Assembly (NCBI GenBank): GCA_022787425.1
Contig: JALFWB010000049.1
Coordinates: 1 to 46,446 of the forward strand
Reading direction: 5' to 3'
DNA: 46,446 bases
Origin: Akkermansia sp.
GTDB lineage: Bacteria; Verrucomicrobiota; Verrucomicrobiia; Verrucomicrobiales; Akkermansiaceae
The position numbers were made by a program, and so were the translations under genes. The stretch's first letter is position 1, and each line of letters begins with the position of its first letter. This document shows positions 25,703-34,366 of the stretch, piece by piece. The notes beneath the pieces are model-generated. The model did not search any database, was not told the origin of the DNA, and was given only the letters and a program-made list of their open reading frames with translations.

Positions 25703-25724
25703 GTGAGGGGGGCAGCGAATTGTC

Positions 25725-25753
25725 TTGAAATGCGGGGGAGGGTGTGGTATAAT
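25725..25753 (+). promoter_or_regulatory. sbcDC promoter
   Basis: TTGAAA (25725-25730), 17 bp, TATAAT (25748-25753): close to the full sigma70 consensus. The sbcD ATG is 17 nt downstream and an AGGGG ribosome-binding sequence lies between. Confidence 0.8.
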
Positions 25754-25770
25754 AGAGAACACAAGGGGAT

Positions 25771-27015
25771 ATGAGAATACTGCACACATCGGATTGGCAT
25801 TTGGGGAAAATGCTGTTGGACACGAGGCGCACGGAGGAATACGAGAAATTTCTGGCGTGGCTGTTGGGGGTCATCAAGGAAAAGGGAATCGACGTGTTAT
25901 TGGTGAGCGGCGACATCTTCGACACCACGACGCCGTCGGCGACGGCAAAGAAACAGTACTGCGATTTTCTGTCGCAGGCGAGTGAGGCGGGGTGCCGACA
26001 GGTGGTGATCACCGCCGGTAATCACGACAGCATGGCTCAGCTGGAGGTGGAGCAGAGCCTGCTCCGCCGAATGAACGTGCGCGTGGTGAGCTCCCTGACC
26101 CGGGAGCGGGCAGCGGAGTGCCTGGTGCCGGTGGGGGATGAGCTGCTCGTGTGCGCCGTGCCCTTCCTGCGTCCCGAGGTGGCGCGAGCGGTGTCCGCAG
26201 ACGACGAAGCGGCGCGGCAGACGGCGTACACGGACGGCGTGGCCGATGTGTTGGCCGAGGTGGCGCGCTTGGCCGAGGAATGGAAGCAGTCTCATCCCGC
26301 CGGGCGTGTGATTTGTATGGCCCACCAAGCCGTGGTGGGAGCCGCCCCGACAAGCAGCACGCGCTCGCTCATCGGCACCCTGGATGTGCTGCCCGCAGCG
26401 GCCTTCCCCGCCGTGTTCGACTATGTGGCCTTGGGTCACATTCACAAATGCTATGCTCTGCAGGCCGGGCGCATGCACTACAGCGGCAGCCCGCTGCCCA
26501 TGGCCACGGACGAGGGCGACATCGAGCACTGTATGCTGATGCCGGAGCCTGCGGCAGACGGCGGTTTTAGTGTGGAGACGCTGACCGTCCCCGCCTTCAC
26601 CAAGATGGTGAACCGCCGGATTGCCACGCGAGAGGAAGCGGACGCCCTGGCCCGGGAATGCCGCCGCCGGGTCGCCGAGCATCCCGAGGTCCCCCTGTGG
26701 CTGAACCTAGAGTATACCGGGGCAGACCTGACCCAAGCGGAGCTGCGTGCCTGCCTGCGCGAGCAGTTGGAAGAAACGGCGGTGCCGGTGATCGTGGTTC
26801 GAAAGGCAGCCAAGACCCCTCTTTTCTCCGGCGGAGGCAGTGAGCATGCGGTAACGGAGACATTGGCGGATTACAGCCCGGAGCGCGTTTTTAAGATGAG
26901 ATTGAATCAGTACGAAGAGCAGAACGGAGCTTTCTCCCCCGAGAAGCGCGAGCTGTTAATCAAGATGTTTGAAGAAGTCTGCCACCTTGCAACCCCCGTA
27001 GAACATGAAAATTGA
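25771..27015 (+). CDS. sbcD: Exonuclease subunit SbcD (Mre11 homologue)
   Basis: SbcD is the nuclease of the SbcCD complex, which cuts hairpins, cruciforms and blocked DNA ends. The 414-aa product carries the phosphoesterase motifs in order: DWHLGK (residues 8-13), GDIFD near 49, GNHD near 88, MAHQ near 188 and GHIHK near 225. The C-terminal capping domain is present. The gene overlaps sbcC by 11 nt, so the two are coupled. Confidence 0.95.
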   Translation: MRILHTSDWHLGKMLLDTRRTEEYEKFLAWLLGVIKEKGIDVLLVSGDIFDTTTPSATAKKQYCDFLSQASEAGCRQVVITAGNHDSMAQLEVEQSLLRRMNVRVVSSLTRERAAECLVPVGDELLVCAVPFLRPEVARAVSADDEAARQTAYTDGVADVLAEVARLAEEWKQSHPAGRVICMAHQAVVGAAPTSSTRSLIGTLDVLPAAAFPAVFDYVALGHIHKCYALQAGRMHYSGSPLPMATDEGDIEHCMLMPEPAADGGFSVETLTVPAFTKMVNRRIATREEADALARECRRRVAEHPEVPLWLNLEYTGADLTQAELRACLREQLEETAVPVIVVRKAAKTPLFSGGGSEHAVTETLADYSPERVFKMRLNQYEEQNGAFSPEKRELLIKMFEEVCHLATPVEHEN

Positions 27016-30000
27016 GACCGTAAGCTTTGAGAATCTGAACTCCTTGGCCGGTAAGTTCAGCATCGACCTGACCCACCCCTCGCTGACGGATACGGGTATC
27101 TTTGTCATCACCGGGCCGACGGGAGCGGGCAAGACCACCATTCTGGATGCCGTGTGCTTTGCCCTGTACCGCCGCACCTCGCGACTGAGTTCCATATCGG
27201 CCAACTCCAATGAGCTGATGACGCACGGCATGCCGGATTGCTGCGCCGAGGTTCGCTTCGAGAGCCGGGGTGAGCACTACTGTGTTCGCACGGCGCAGCG
27301 CCGCGCCCGCGGCCAAAATCCCTATTCCACTGCGGAATCCGAGCTCTGTCGTGTGAAGCCGGACGGGACGATGGAGCTGCTGGAGAACAGGGCAAGGTCG
27401 GTCGCCGCCGCCGTGGAGCGCATTACGGGGCTGAGCTACGAGAGTTTTCAACGCTGTATGATGCTGGCACAGGGCGACTTCGCCGCCTTCCTGAAGGCCG
27501 GGGAGACCGAGCGCGCGGATGTATTGGAGATGCTCACCGGTACGGAAATTTACGAGCGCATCGGCGAACTGGTGCTGCAGCAGTGCTCGGACGCGAAACA
27601 GAGGCTGGACACCCGGCAGGCTCGCGAGACCTTGGGTGAGGAGGAACGCAGGAAGATGGAAACGCGCCGGGACGAGACCCGGCAGCGCCTCGAAACCCTG
27701 CGCGCCGAAAAGGAGCAGTTGAAGAAAAAGGTGGACTGGCTGGACGCTGTGCAAAAGGCGCGGGAGAATCTGGCGCAACAGCAGCGGAAGCTCGCGGAGG
27801 CCGAGCAGCGGCAGCAGGAATTCGCCGGGGCGTCTGCGGGGCGTCTGCGCTTGTTGAAAGCTTGGGAGAAGGTCAAACCCGCCGTCCTGCTGGCGGAGGA
27901 GCGCGAGAAAGTTTGGGCCGGGGCGCGGCAACGTCTGGCCGCTTTGGCGCAGGAGCTGGAGCTGCTCTCCGACCGCCGGCATGAGCTGCGGCCGGAGGAT
28001 GCGGAGAAGTATCTGACCCGCCTCCGGGAGGAGCTGGTGCCCATGGAAAAGGCGGTGGAAACGGCTCGGCAGGACTACACTCACAAGGCCGCGCAGAAAA
28101 AAACGGCTGAGGAGTCGCTGCGCGCCACCGAGAAGGAATGCGCCGATGCCCGGCAGGCCGCCGCCGATGCCGAGGCTCAACTGGCTGCCGCCGAGAAGGA
28201 GCTCCTGCAGTTGCAGGATGCCCGCGAGCTTCCCGAGGTGCTGGTCCGCGCGCGTACCCTGCTCGCTGACTGGGCGGGGGATGCTCATGCCGCTGAGACC
28301 CTGCCCACAGCGGAGCTCTTGCAGCAGCGGAAGATCGTGCACAAGGATGAGATGTCGACCCGGTTGGCGGGCGGCACAGAGGCCGACGTGCAGGAGCGTC
28401 TCAGGCTCTCGGAGGAGTTAGTCCTGGCGCACAAGAATTTCGGGGAAGCCCGCGATCGGCGCGCGGGGGCCGAGGTGGCCAAGGGAAGTGCCGAGTTTCA
28501 GCTTCAGTCCCTACCCTCTGTGGAGAAGGCCGAGAAGGAGCTGGAAGACCTGAGGGAGGCCCTGGAGCGGGAGAGAAGCTTGGCAGACCTAGAGAAGAAG
28601 CTGAGCGACCTGCGCCTGAACCTGCAGAGGGGGAAATTCGAGAGCTGTCCCCTTTGCGGCGGACGGGATTTCAGCCACCTGCCGCAGGTGCCGCCCACGG
28701 ATATTGACAAGGCGAGGAAAGCAGTGAACCGTGCTGCGAAAGAGCTGGAGGATTTGAGAGCCAAGCACGCTGCCGCCTCGGAGGCGCTCACGGAGCGCAA
28801 GACGGAGTGGAAGAATGCCGCCGACCATGAGCGGGATTGCCTGCAGGAGCTGCAACAACGCGCCCGAGCCTGCGGGTATGACAAGGTGCCGGAGAATCCG
28901 GAGATGGAGCTGGCGACCGCAAAGGTCCGGTGGGAGCGGGTGCAGGAGCTCGGTAAACTGTTGCAGGAGGACGAAGGCCTGCTGGTCTGCCGTGCCAAAC
29001 AGGATGCTTTCCTGCAGGCCCTCGGTAGCCGTTGTCCGCAGCCGCCGCAGTCCCCGCAGGAGGGGCAGGCTGCTTTGAAGGCCCTGAGTGACCGCTTGCA
29101 GCGTTATCAGACAGCAGTGAAGCAGGAAAATGGGGCGCGAGAAGCCTTGGCAGCCGTTAAAGCCACGCTGAAGTCCAAGAGCGAGCAGGTCTCGCGGCAG
29201 ACCGAGGCCCTCGAGGCGGCCGCGCTCGAGGAAAAGCAGGCGACCGAGCAGCTCCGGACCGCGCAGGATAAGTTGAAGGAGCAATGGGGCGACACCCGTT
29301 CGGGGGAGGCCATCGAGCAGACGAACCGCCTGATTTACCTGCTGAAGGAGCGCGCAAAACAGGCGGAGGCCACCGAGCGAGCTGAGCGGGAGGCATCGGA
29401 CGCCCTCACCGCAGAGTATACCGCCCAGCAGGAGAATGGCTTTGAGCATCGAGAGGCATTCCATGCCGTGCAGCCCGCAGAGGGCGAGCGCGAGGCCCTC
29501 GAAAAACAGGACCGAGAGCTGTCGGAGGCCGTCGTGGGTGCCGGGGGGGCGGTGGGGCAGGCGCAGGAACATCTGGATACCCTGCTGGCAACCCCGATGA
29601 CGGAGGAGCCCCGCGAGACCCTGCAAGAGCAGAGCGACACCAAGGCGCAGGAGCAGAATGAGCTGGATAAGGAGCGAACCGAGCTGATTGCTCTGCTGCG
29701 TGTTGACGCTGACGCCCGCGCCTATAACGCAGATTTGGAAGCCAAGCGCCGGGAGCTGCAGACGGAGTATGATAATTGGAAACTCCTCTATGAGTTGTTG
29801 GGTAACAGTAAGAATGGCTTCAAGAACTATGCCCAGCAGATCACCTTCCGCATGTTGCTGGATAACGCCAACGCTCAACTGCGGAAGCTGAACAATCGTT
29901 ACACCCTGCTTCCGGGGCCGAATTACCTCAGTATCTATGTGCGGGATTGCTATCTGGATGATGAAGCCGGACGCGACAGCGCCAATCTCTCCGGCGGTGA

Positions 30001-30562
30001 GAGCTTCATCGTGAGCTTGGCCCTGGCACTGGGGCTCTCGCACATGGTCGGCAGCACCGGCTTTGATACCCTCTTCTTGGATGAGGGGTTCGGTACCTTG
30101 GATGCCGAGTCCCTGGATCAGGTGCTCAACTGCTTGGAGAGCCTGCGCTCGGGCGGTAAGCTCATTGGTATCATTTCCCATGTGGAACGATTGCGGGAGC
30201 GTATCTCGCAGAATATCGAGGTCTGCCGCCGCAGCGATGCCCCGGGCTTTTCTCGCTTGGCGCCGCATCCTGCGGTGAGCAGCGCGCCCGCGAACATCAG
30301 TGCTCCCCGGCCGGAGGTGGATTTGCCCGGACTCATCTCGGCATTCGTTGCCTCTCGACAGGGAGGGGTGCAGGAGAATGTCATCCGTGAGCATGTGGCT
30401 GCCTACCTCGGGCGTGTTCGGCTGAGAAACGTGCTTGCCGACATGGTGAAGCAGGGGATTTTGCGAAAGGAGGGGCGCATTTACACGGGCTGGAAGGAGG
30501 AGGCGTGGGCCGCCCCCGATGCTGTTTCCGCTTGCCAAGAGGGCGAGGAGGGTGTAGAATAG
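27005..30562 (+). CDS. sbcC: Exonuclease subunit SbcC (Rad50 homologue) with C-terminal extension
   Basis: The ATPase partner of SbcD. The 1185-aa protein has Walker A GPTGAGKTT near residue 38 and the Q-loop MLAQGDF near 155. Two long coiled coils flank the zinc hook CPLCGG near residue 548. The ABC signature LSGGESF is near 996, and Walker B LFLDEGFGTLD and the H-loop ISHVERL follow. E. coli SbcC ends shortly after the H-loop; here about 100 residues follow (from about 1085), with a Pro-rich linker and a region resembling a small winged helix (VIREHVAAYL, then LADMVKQGILRKEGRIYTG). The extension may aid DNA binding (inference). Confidence 0.93.
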   Translation: MKIETVSFENLNSLAGKFSIDLTHPSLTDTGIFVITGPTGAGKTTILDAVCFALYRRTSRLSSISANSNELMTHGMPDCCAEVRFESRGEHYCVRTAQRRARGQNPYSTAESELCRVKPDGTMELLENRARSVAAAVERITGLSYESFQRCMMLAQGDFAAFLKAGETERADVLEMLTGTEIYERIGELVLQQCSDAKQRLDTRQARETLGEEERRKMETRRDETRQRLETLRAEKEQLKKKVDWLDAVQKARENLAQQQRKLAEAEQRQQEFAGASAGRLRLLKAWEKVKPAVLLAEEREKVWAGARQRLAALAQELELLSDRRHELRPEDAEKYLTRLREELVPMEKAVETARQDYTHKAAQKKTAEESLRATEKECADARQAAADAEAQLAAAEKELLQLQDARELPEVLVRARTLLADWAGDAHAAETLPTAELLQQRKIVHKDEMSTRLAGGTEADVQERLRLSEELVLAHKNFGEARDRRAGAEVAKGSAEFQLQSLPSVEKAEKELEDLREALERERSLADLEKKLSDLRLNLQRGKFESCPLCGGRDFSHLPQVPPTDIDKARKAVNRAAKELEDLRAKHAAASEALTERKTEWKNAADHERDCLQELQQRARACGYDKVPENPEMELATAKVRWERVQELGKLLQEDEGLLVCRAKQDAFLQALGSRCPQPPQSPQEGQAALKALSDRLQRYQTAVKQENGAREALAAVKATLKSKSEQVSRQTEALEAAALEEKQATEQLRTAQDKLKEQWGDTRSGEAIEQTNRLIYLLKERAKQAEATERAEREASDALTAEYTAQQENGFEHREAFHAVQPAEGEREALEKQDRELSEAVVGAGGAVGQAQEHLDTLLATPMTEEPRETLQEQSDTKAQEQNELDKERTELIALLRVDADARAYNADLEAKRRELQTEYDNWKLLYELLGNSKNGFKNYAQQITFRMLLDNANAQLRKLNNRYTLLPGPNYLSIYVRDCYLDDEAGRDSANLSGGESFIVSLALALGLSHMVGSTGFDTLFLDEGFGTLDAESLDQVLNCLESLRSGGKLIGIISHVERLRERISQNIEVCRRSDAPGFSRLAPHPAVSSAPANISAPRPEVDLPGLISAFVASRQGGVQENVIREHVAAYLGRVRLRNVLADMVKQGILRKEGRIYTGWKEEAWAAPDAVSACQEGEEGVE
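30532..30560 (+). promoter_or_regulatory. dxr promoter inside the sbcC 3' end
   Basis: TTGCCA (30532-30537), 17 bp, TAGAAT (30555-30560), 11 nt before the dxr ATG. It allows dxr expression independent of sbcDC. Confidence 0.6.
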
Positions 30563-30571
30563 ACCGCAGAT

Positions 30572-31732
30572 ATGAAGAAAAAACGCGTCGTCATTCTGGG
30601 TTCCACCGGTAGTATCGGCACCAGTGCTCTGAAGGTAGCCCGGGACATACCGGAGCGCATGCAGCCCGTGGCCTTGGCGGCGCACAGCAATGTGGAATCC
30701 CTGGCCGCACAGGCGCGTGAGTTCGGGGTGCGGGATGTGTGCATCTACGAGGCGTCGAAGGCGGCGGAGCTGCAACGTCTGCTGCCGAGTGGCTGCCGGG
30801 TGTATACGGGGGAGGAGGGGCTGTGCCGATTGGCAACGCTGGCGGAGGCGGATATGGTGCTGGTGAGCATCATCGGTACTGCGGGGCTGCGTCCCACGCT
30901 CGCGGCCATCGAGGTGGGGAAGGATTTGGCGATCGCCTCTAAGGAGATTCTGGTGATGGCCGGCGAGGTGGTGATGCAGCGGGCCGCCGAGAAGGGGATC
31001 AACGTGTTACCCGTGGACAGCGAGCACAACGCGATTTTCCAATGCCTGCAAGGGAACCGGGGTGGGGCGGAGCAGGTTAAGCGTCTCATTCTGACGGCCA
31101 GCGGCGGCCCTTTTCGTACCCTGCCGGCGGATCAATTGGAGGGGGTGACTCTGGTGCGCGCCCTGCAGCATCCCACTTGGAAGATGGGGCGCAAGATCAC
31201 CATCGATTCGGCTACCCTGTTTAACAAGGGGCTGGAGATGATCGAAGCGCGCTGGCTGTTCGGCATTCCCATGGAGCGGGTGGATGTGATTGTGCATCCG
31301 CAGAGTATCGTGCATTCTTTGGTGGAGTACCGGGACGGCTCGATCTTGGCGCAGTTGAGCAGCAGTGATATGTGTTTCCCGATTCAGTACGCCGTCACTT
31401 GGCCGGACCGCATCCCGAACAGTCTGCCGCAGCTGGATCTGGCGCGCTTGGCCAGCCTGCATTTCGAGGCCCCGCGCGTGCAGGATTTCCCCGCGCTGAG
31501 CCTGGCCCGCCAAGCCGGTATCACGGGCGGCACTATGCCGGCTATGTTCAACGCTGCCAACGAGGTGGCCGTGCAGGCCTTTGTGGAGGGGCGTCTCTCT
31601 TTCCCCGGGATCTGGCGCACGGTGGAGACCGTGCTTTCCCACGCTGCGCCGCGTGACTACCGGGGGCAGCTCGATATCATCTTGGAGGATGATGCCTGGG
31701 CCCGCGAGGAGGCTCTGCGTGTGCTCGGCTGA
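30572..31732 (+). CDS. dxr: 1-Deoxy-D-xylulose-5-phosphate reductoisomerase
   Basis: Dxr (IspC) makes methylerythritol 4-phosphate with NADPH, the committed step of the non-mevalonate isoprenoid pathway; this pathway would also feed the menaquinone side chain. The 386-aa product has the NADPH motif GSTGSIGT (residues 10-17), the catalytic loop SEHNAIFQCL near 150, and the substrate motifs SGGPFR and KMGRKITIDSATLFNKGLE. The C-terminal helical domain is complete. It starts 9 nt after the sbcC stop but has its own promoter. Confidence 0.96.
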   Translation: MKKKRVVILGSTGSIGTSALKVARDIPERMQPVALAAHSNVESLAAQAREFGVRDVCIYEASKAAELQRLLPSGCRVYTGEEGLCRLATLAEADMVLVSIIGTAGLRPTLAAIEVGKDLAIASKEILVMAGEVVMQRAAEKGINVLPVDSEHNAIFQCLQGNRGGAEQVKRLILTASGGPFRTLPADQLEGVTLVRALQHPTWKMGRKITIDSATLFNKGLEMIEARWLFGIPMERVDVIVHPQSIVHSLVEYRDGSILAQLSSSDMCFPIQYAVTWPDRIPNSLPQLDLARLASLHFEAPRVQDFPALSLARQAGITGGTMPAMFNAANEVAVQAFVEGRLSFPGIWRTVETVLSHAAPRDYRGQLDIILEDDAWAREEALRVLG

Positions 31733-31744
31733 CACAGTGCGAGC

Positions 31745-31774
31745 TTGCCACGGGGCTCGGCCGCGGGGTATGAT
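31745..31774 (+). promoter_or_regulatory. Promoter of the secreted 336-aa protein
   Basis: TTGCCA (31745-31750), 18 bp, TATGAT (31769-31774), 9 nt before the ATG. Confidence 0.55.
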
Positions 31775-31783
31775 GTGGGCGTT

Positions 31784-32794
31784 ATGCTTCGCAATCGCTA
31801 CATTCTTTCCATCTTGGCCGCTGCGTCCCTCGCGGCGCCGCTTCAGGCCGGTCCTACGGAGGCCTTCGCCACCGAGTCCGGCGTGCCCGCTTCCGTCAAG
31901 GGGTTCCGCATCACGTTTTTCGCCGAGGGTGCTCGCCGGGTGCTGCCGGACGGCACTCATCAGCAGATCGACAGCTTGCCCGGTAAGGGGGTGAACTTCC
32001 GCTACGGGAACACCAGCACCGGCGCGCAGGGCGGTAAGATGACCTATATCCCCGTCGGGCGTGTGACGGCTACCCTGCATGATGAGGGGTACTGCGGTAC
32101 CGCCTACCGCGTCGGGCAAAAGGGCAGCACCGATCACGGTGTGTGGACCCTGACCTTTGACTTCGATAAGCGGGGCTCGGCGGAGTACCACGGCTCGGTG
32201 AACGGGGAGTATGTGCACCTGCAGGACGTGGCTTTCGCGGTTACGGCTCTGTCCGACCCGGAGCCGCAGGCGGATCCCGACCTCAGTCGCGTGCCGTACA
32301 CCCTGCCCGCGCCCTCGGCCGGTTGTGCGCCCTTATCCCTGGCCGGCAAGGCTCTGGTGCTGTTCGATGAGCGCTTGCGCCAACAGGATTGGGCTCGGCA
32401 GCAGATCATCTTCGGGCGGGATTATATGCGCGGGGGGCGTATTTATAACCACATTGTTGCTTCTCGCAGCGATTTTTCCTCTCCCTGGACCGGCCCCAAC
32501 TGGGTGAATGCCTTCCAGGGGGAGAGTGAGCCCTGCCTGTACCCCGGTTACCTCCAATATACCGCCGGTCCCGGTGCTACGGGGCGCGTGCAGTTGAGCG
32601 GTGAGAGCTCGCAGGATGCTTTCTATACGCTGAATTTCGAGACGCCCACCTCCGGTAAGGCAACGTATAACTGCTCGGATCCCTCGGAGGAGAATGACCG
32701 TCCCGTTATCCTCAGTAATATTCCCTTCCGCATCATTTCCTTGGAGGAGATGCGGGATATCGACAGCGGTCGTCGGCCCGTTCCCAAGGGGTGA
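31784..32794 (+). CDS. Secreted protein of unknown function
   Basis: A 336-aa product with a signal peptide at residues 1-22 (MLRNRYILSILAAASLAAPLQA). The mature part seems to contain two related beta-rich modules. Each has a GFRITFFAEG- or FDERLRQQ-type beginning, a Tyr/Gly-rich stretch (GYCGTAYRVGQKGS; PGYLQYTAGPGATG) and a WTLTFDF- or YTLNFETPTSGKATYNCSD-type strand. No family is recognised. The start at 31784 is supported by the promoter 9 nt away and the complete signal peptide. It converges with the metallo-beta-lactamase gene at a strong shared terminator. Confidence 0.75.
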   Translation: MLRNRYILSILAAASLAAPLQAGPTEAFATESGVPASVKGFRITFFAEGARRVLPDGTHQQIDSLPGKGVNFRYGNTSTGAQGGKMTYIPVGRVTATLHDEGYCGTAYRVGQKGSTDHGVWTLTFDFDKRGSAEYHGSVNGEYVHLQDVAFAVTALSDPEPQADPDLSRVPYTLPAPSAGCAPLSLAGKALVLFDERLRQQDWARQQIIFGRDYMRGGRIYNHIVASRSDFSSPWTGPNWVNAFQGESEPCLYPGYLQYTAGPGATGRVQLSGESSQDAFYTLNFETPTSGKATYNCSDPSEENDRPVILSNIPFRIISLEEMRDIDSGRRPVPKG

Positions 32795-32816
32795 GGTACC
32801 CTTCGCCGGACAAAAC

Positions 32817-32852
32817 AGACCCCCGTTCCGAATTGCTGCGGAGCGGGGGTCT
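32817..32852. terminator. Bidirectional terminator between convergent genes
   Basis: A stem of about 12 pairs (AGACCCCCG-NTCCG with CGGA-N-CGGGGGTCT), preceded by AAAAC and followed by TTTG, serves the plus-strand secreted-protein gene and the minus-strand gene that ends at 32869. Confidence 0.75.
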
Positions 32853-32868
32853 TTGTGTCGGGAGTCTG

Positions 32869-34236
32869 TTAAATCGTGTAGGGAATGCCGGGCTCCGGGA
32901 TGATGATGCGGGCGCTCGGCAGCCTGTCGCTCAGCATGCGGCGCATGCTTTCCATGGCTCCCGGGTCGCCGTGCACCAGGAGGATGGTACCGGGGTTCAG
33001 GCGGCAGGCGTAGTCTACCAAGGCGTCGCGCGTGGCGTGGCCGGAGAAGTCGAAGCACTCGATGCGGCTGCGCAGGGTGTAGAGCTGGCCGCCGCCTTTC
33101 TCGCGCAGGCTCACGGGCTCACCCGTGTTGGCAGCCTTGATGCGTCCCGCAGGGGACTCCGGGTCGCTGTAGCCGACAAAGAGGATAGCATCGTTCGGGT
33201 GCGTCATGACGGTGCGGGCCAGGGCGTTGGAGATGGTGTGCTCGCTCATCATGCCGCTGGAGACCAGGTAGATATTCCCCGGGGAGGGGACGAGGGGGGC
33301 CGCCGCCTGCTTGGGCAGGCCGTGGATTTCCACCGTCTCGCGCAGGCGGTAGCCGGGGTCACGGCGCGGTGTTCTGTCGGCCAGTTTGTCGTAGATTTGG
33401 GTGATTTTGGTGCTCAGTCCGCCGAAGAAGACCGGTACATCGGGGATGAGTCCCTGCTCCTTGAAGCGGCCGATCTCGCAGAGCAGCTCCTGGCTCTTAC
33501 CGAGGGCGAACACGGGGATGAGCACCGCGCCGTCGTTCTCCAGCGTGCTGCGGATGGCTTCCGCAAAGCGCAGCATCTCCTTGCGGCGGTTGTATTCGGG
33601 GTCGCGCTGCGTGTCGCCGTGGGTGCATTCCATGATGAGCACGTCGATGCCGCTCGTCGGGAAGCTCGCGCCGCCGATGAGGGTCTGGTCCTCAAACTGG
33701 ACGTCGCCTGTGTAAAAGATGGTCTTGCCCTCGGCCGTCTCCAGCTCCACACCGCAGGAGCCGAGAATGTGCCCCGCATCGTGCAGAGTAGCCAGTACAT
33801 CGCCGTTGTGCCCCGTGCGGAAGGGGGTATTGTAGGGGCGGTGCATCCAACTGCGCGCCGCCGTCTCCACATCCTTGTGGCTGAAGAGCGGGTACTCCAC
33901 GATGCCCTCCTGCGTGCGCTTGGAGGTCATCACGTTGACGGAGTTGTGCAACATGGCATCCGCGATCAGGGCAGTCCCCTCCGTCATGTTCACCTCCGCC
34001 CCGGGGTAGGCATCCTGCAGCATGGGCAGGGTCCCCAAGTGGTCCAAGTGCGCATGGGTCACAAAAATGGTATCCGGGTCCGCCCCGCCGATGAGCTTAT
34101 AATTCGGCGTAGCCTCCATCCCTTCCCGCTTCGGGTGCATCCCCGCATCCAGCACTACCCGCGTCCCGTCTAAATCCAGTAAATACGAGTTGGAGCCGAT
34201 CTCCGCCCCGCGTGTCAAATTCGTAAATGTTGTCAT
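32869..34236 (-). CDS. MBL-fold metallohydrolase with beta-CASP domain
   Basis: A 455-aa member of the metallo-beta-lactamase/beta-CASP group, whose members are mostly RNases (Ysh1/CPSF-73-like, YmfA-like). The zinc motif HAHLDH is at residues 61-66; further ligands are in AGHILGS, YTGDVQ and FSGHA. The beta-CASP insertion lies in the middle and an RMMBL-type C-terminal motif (LVHGD) near residue 425. The likely role is RNA processing or decay, but the substrate is not known. The start at 34236 is supported by a promoter 11 nt upstream. Confidence 0.88.
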   Translation of the reverse strand: MTTFTNLTRGAEIGSNSYLLDLDGTRVVLDAGMHPKREGMEATPNYKLIGGADPDTIFVTHAHLDHLGTLPMLQDAYPGAEVNMTEGTALIADAMLHNSVNVMTSKRTQEGIVEYPLFSHKDVETAARSWMHRPYNTPFRTGHNGDVLATLHDAGHILGSCGVELETAEGKTIFYTGDVQFEDQTLIGGASFPTSGIDVLIMECTHGDTQRDPEYNRRKEMLRFAEAIRSTLENDGAVLIPVFALGKSQELLCEIGRFKEQGLIPDVPVFFGGLSTKITQIYDKLADRTPRRDPGYRLRETVEIHGLPKQAAAPLVPSPGNIYLVSSGMMSEHTISNALARTVMTHPNDAILFVGYSDPESPAGRIKAANTGEPVSLREKGGGQLYTLRSRIECFDFSGHATRDALVDYACRLNPGTILLVHGDPGAMESMRRMLSDRLPSARIIIPEPGIPYTI

Positions 34237-34247
34237 TCTCTCGCCCC

Positions 34248-34276
34248 ATTCTACCCCATTTCCCCCTCCGGGTCAA
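34248..34276 (-). promoter_or_regulatory. Promoter of the beta-CASP protein gene
   Basis: Minus strand: TTGACC (34271-34276), 17 bp, TAGAAT (34248-34253), 11 nt before the ATG. Confidence 0.6.
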
Positions 34277-34366
34277 GCGTAATATCTCCCCCGCCGCTCC
34301 CGGGCCACGATGGCGTCTCTTGCCATGATAGATAGTACGCCCAAGCCCGGAATATCGGGAGAGAGT

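Noticed and set aside
28589..30775. A minus-strand open frame of 728 codons opposite sbcC and dxr
   Set aside because: The product is Leu/Gln/Arg-rich without domains, and the plus strand encodes well-recognised proteins.
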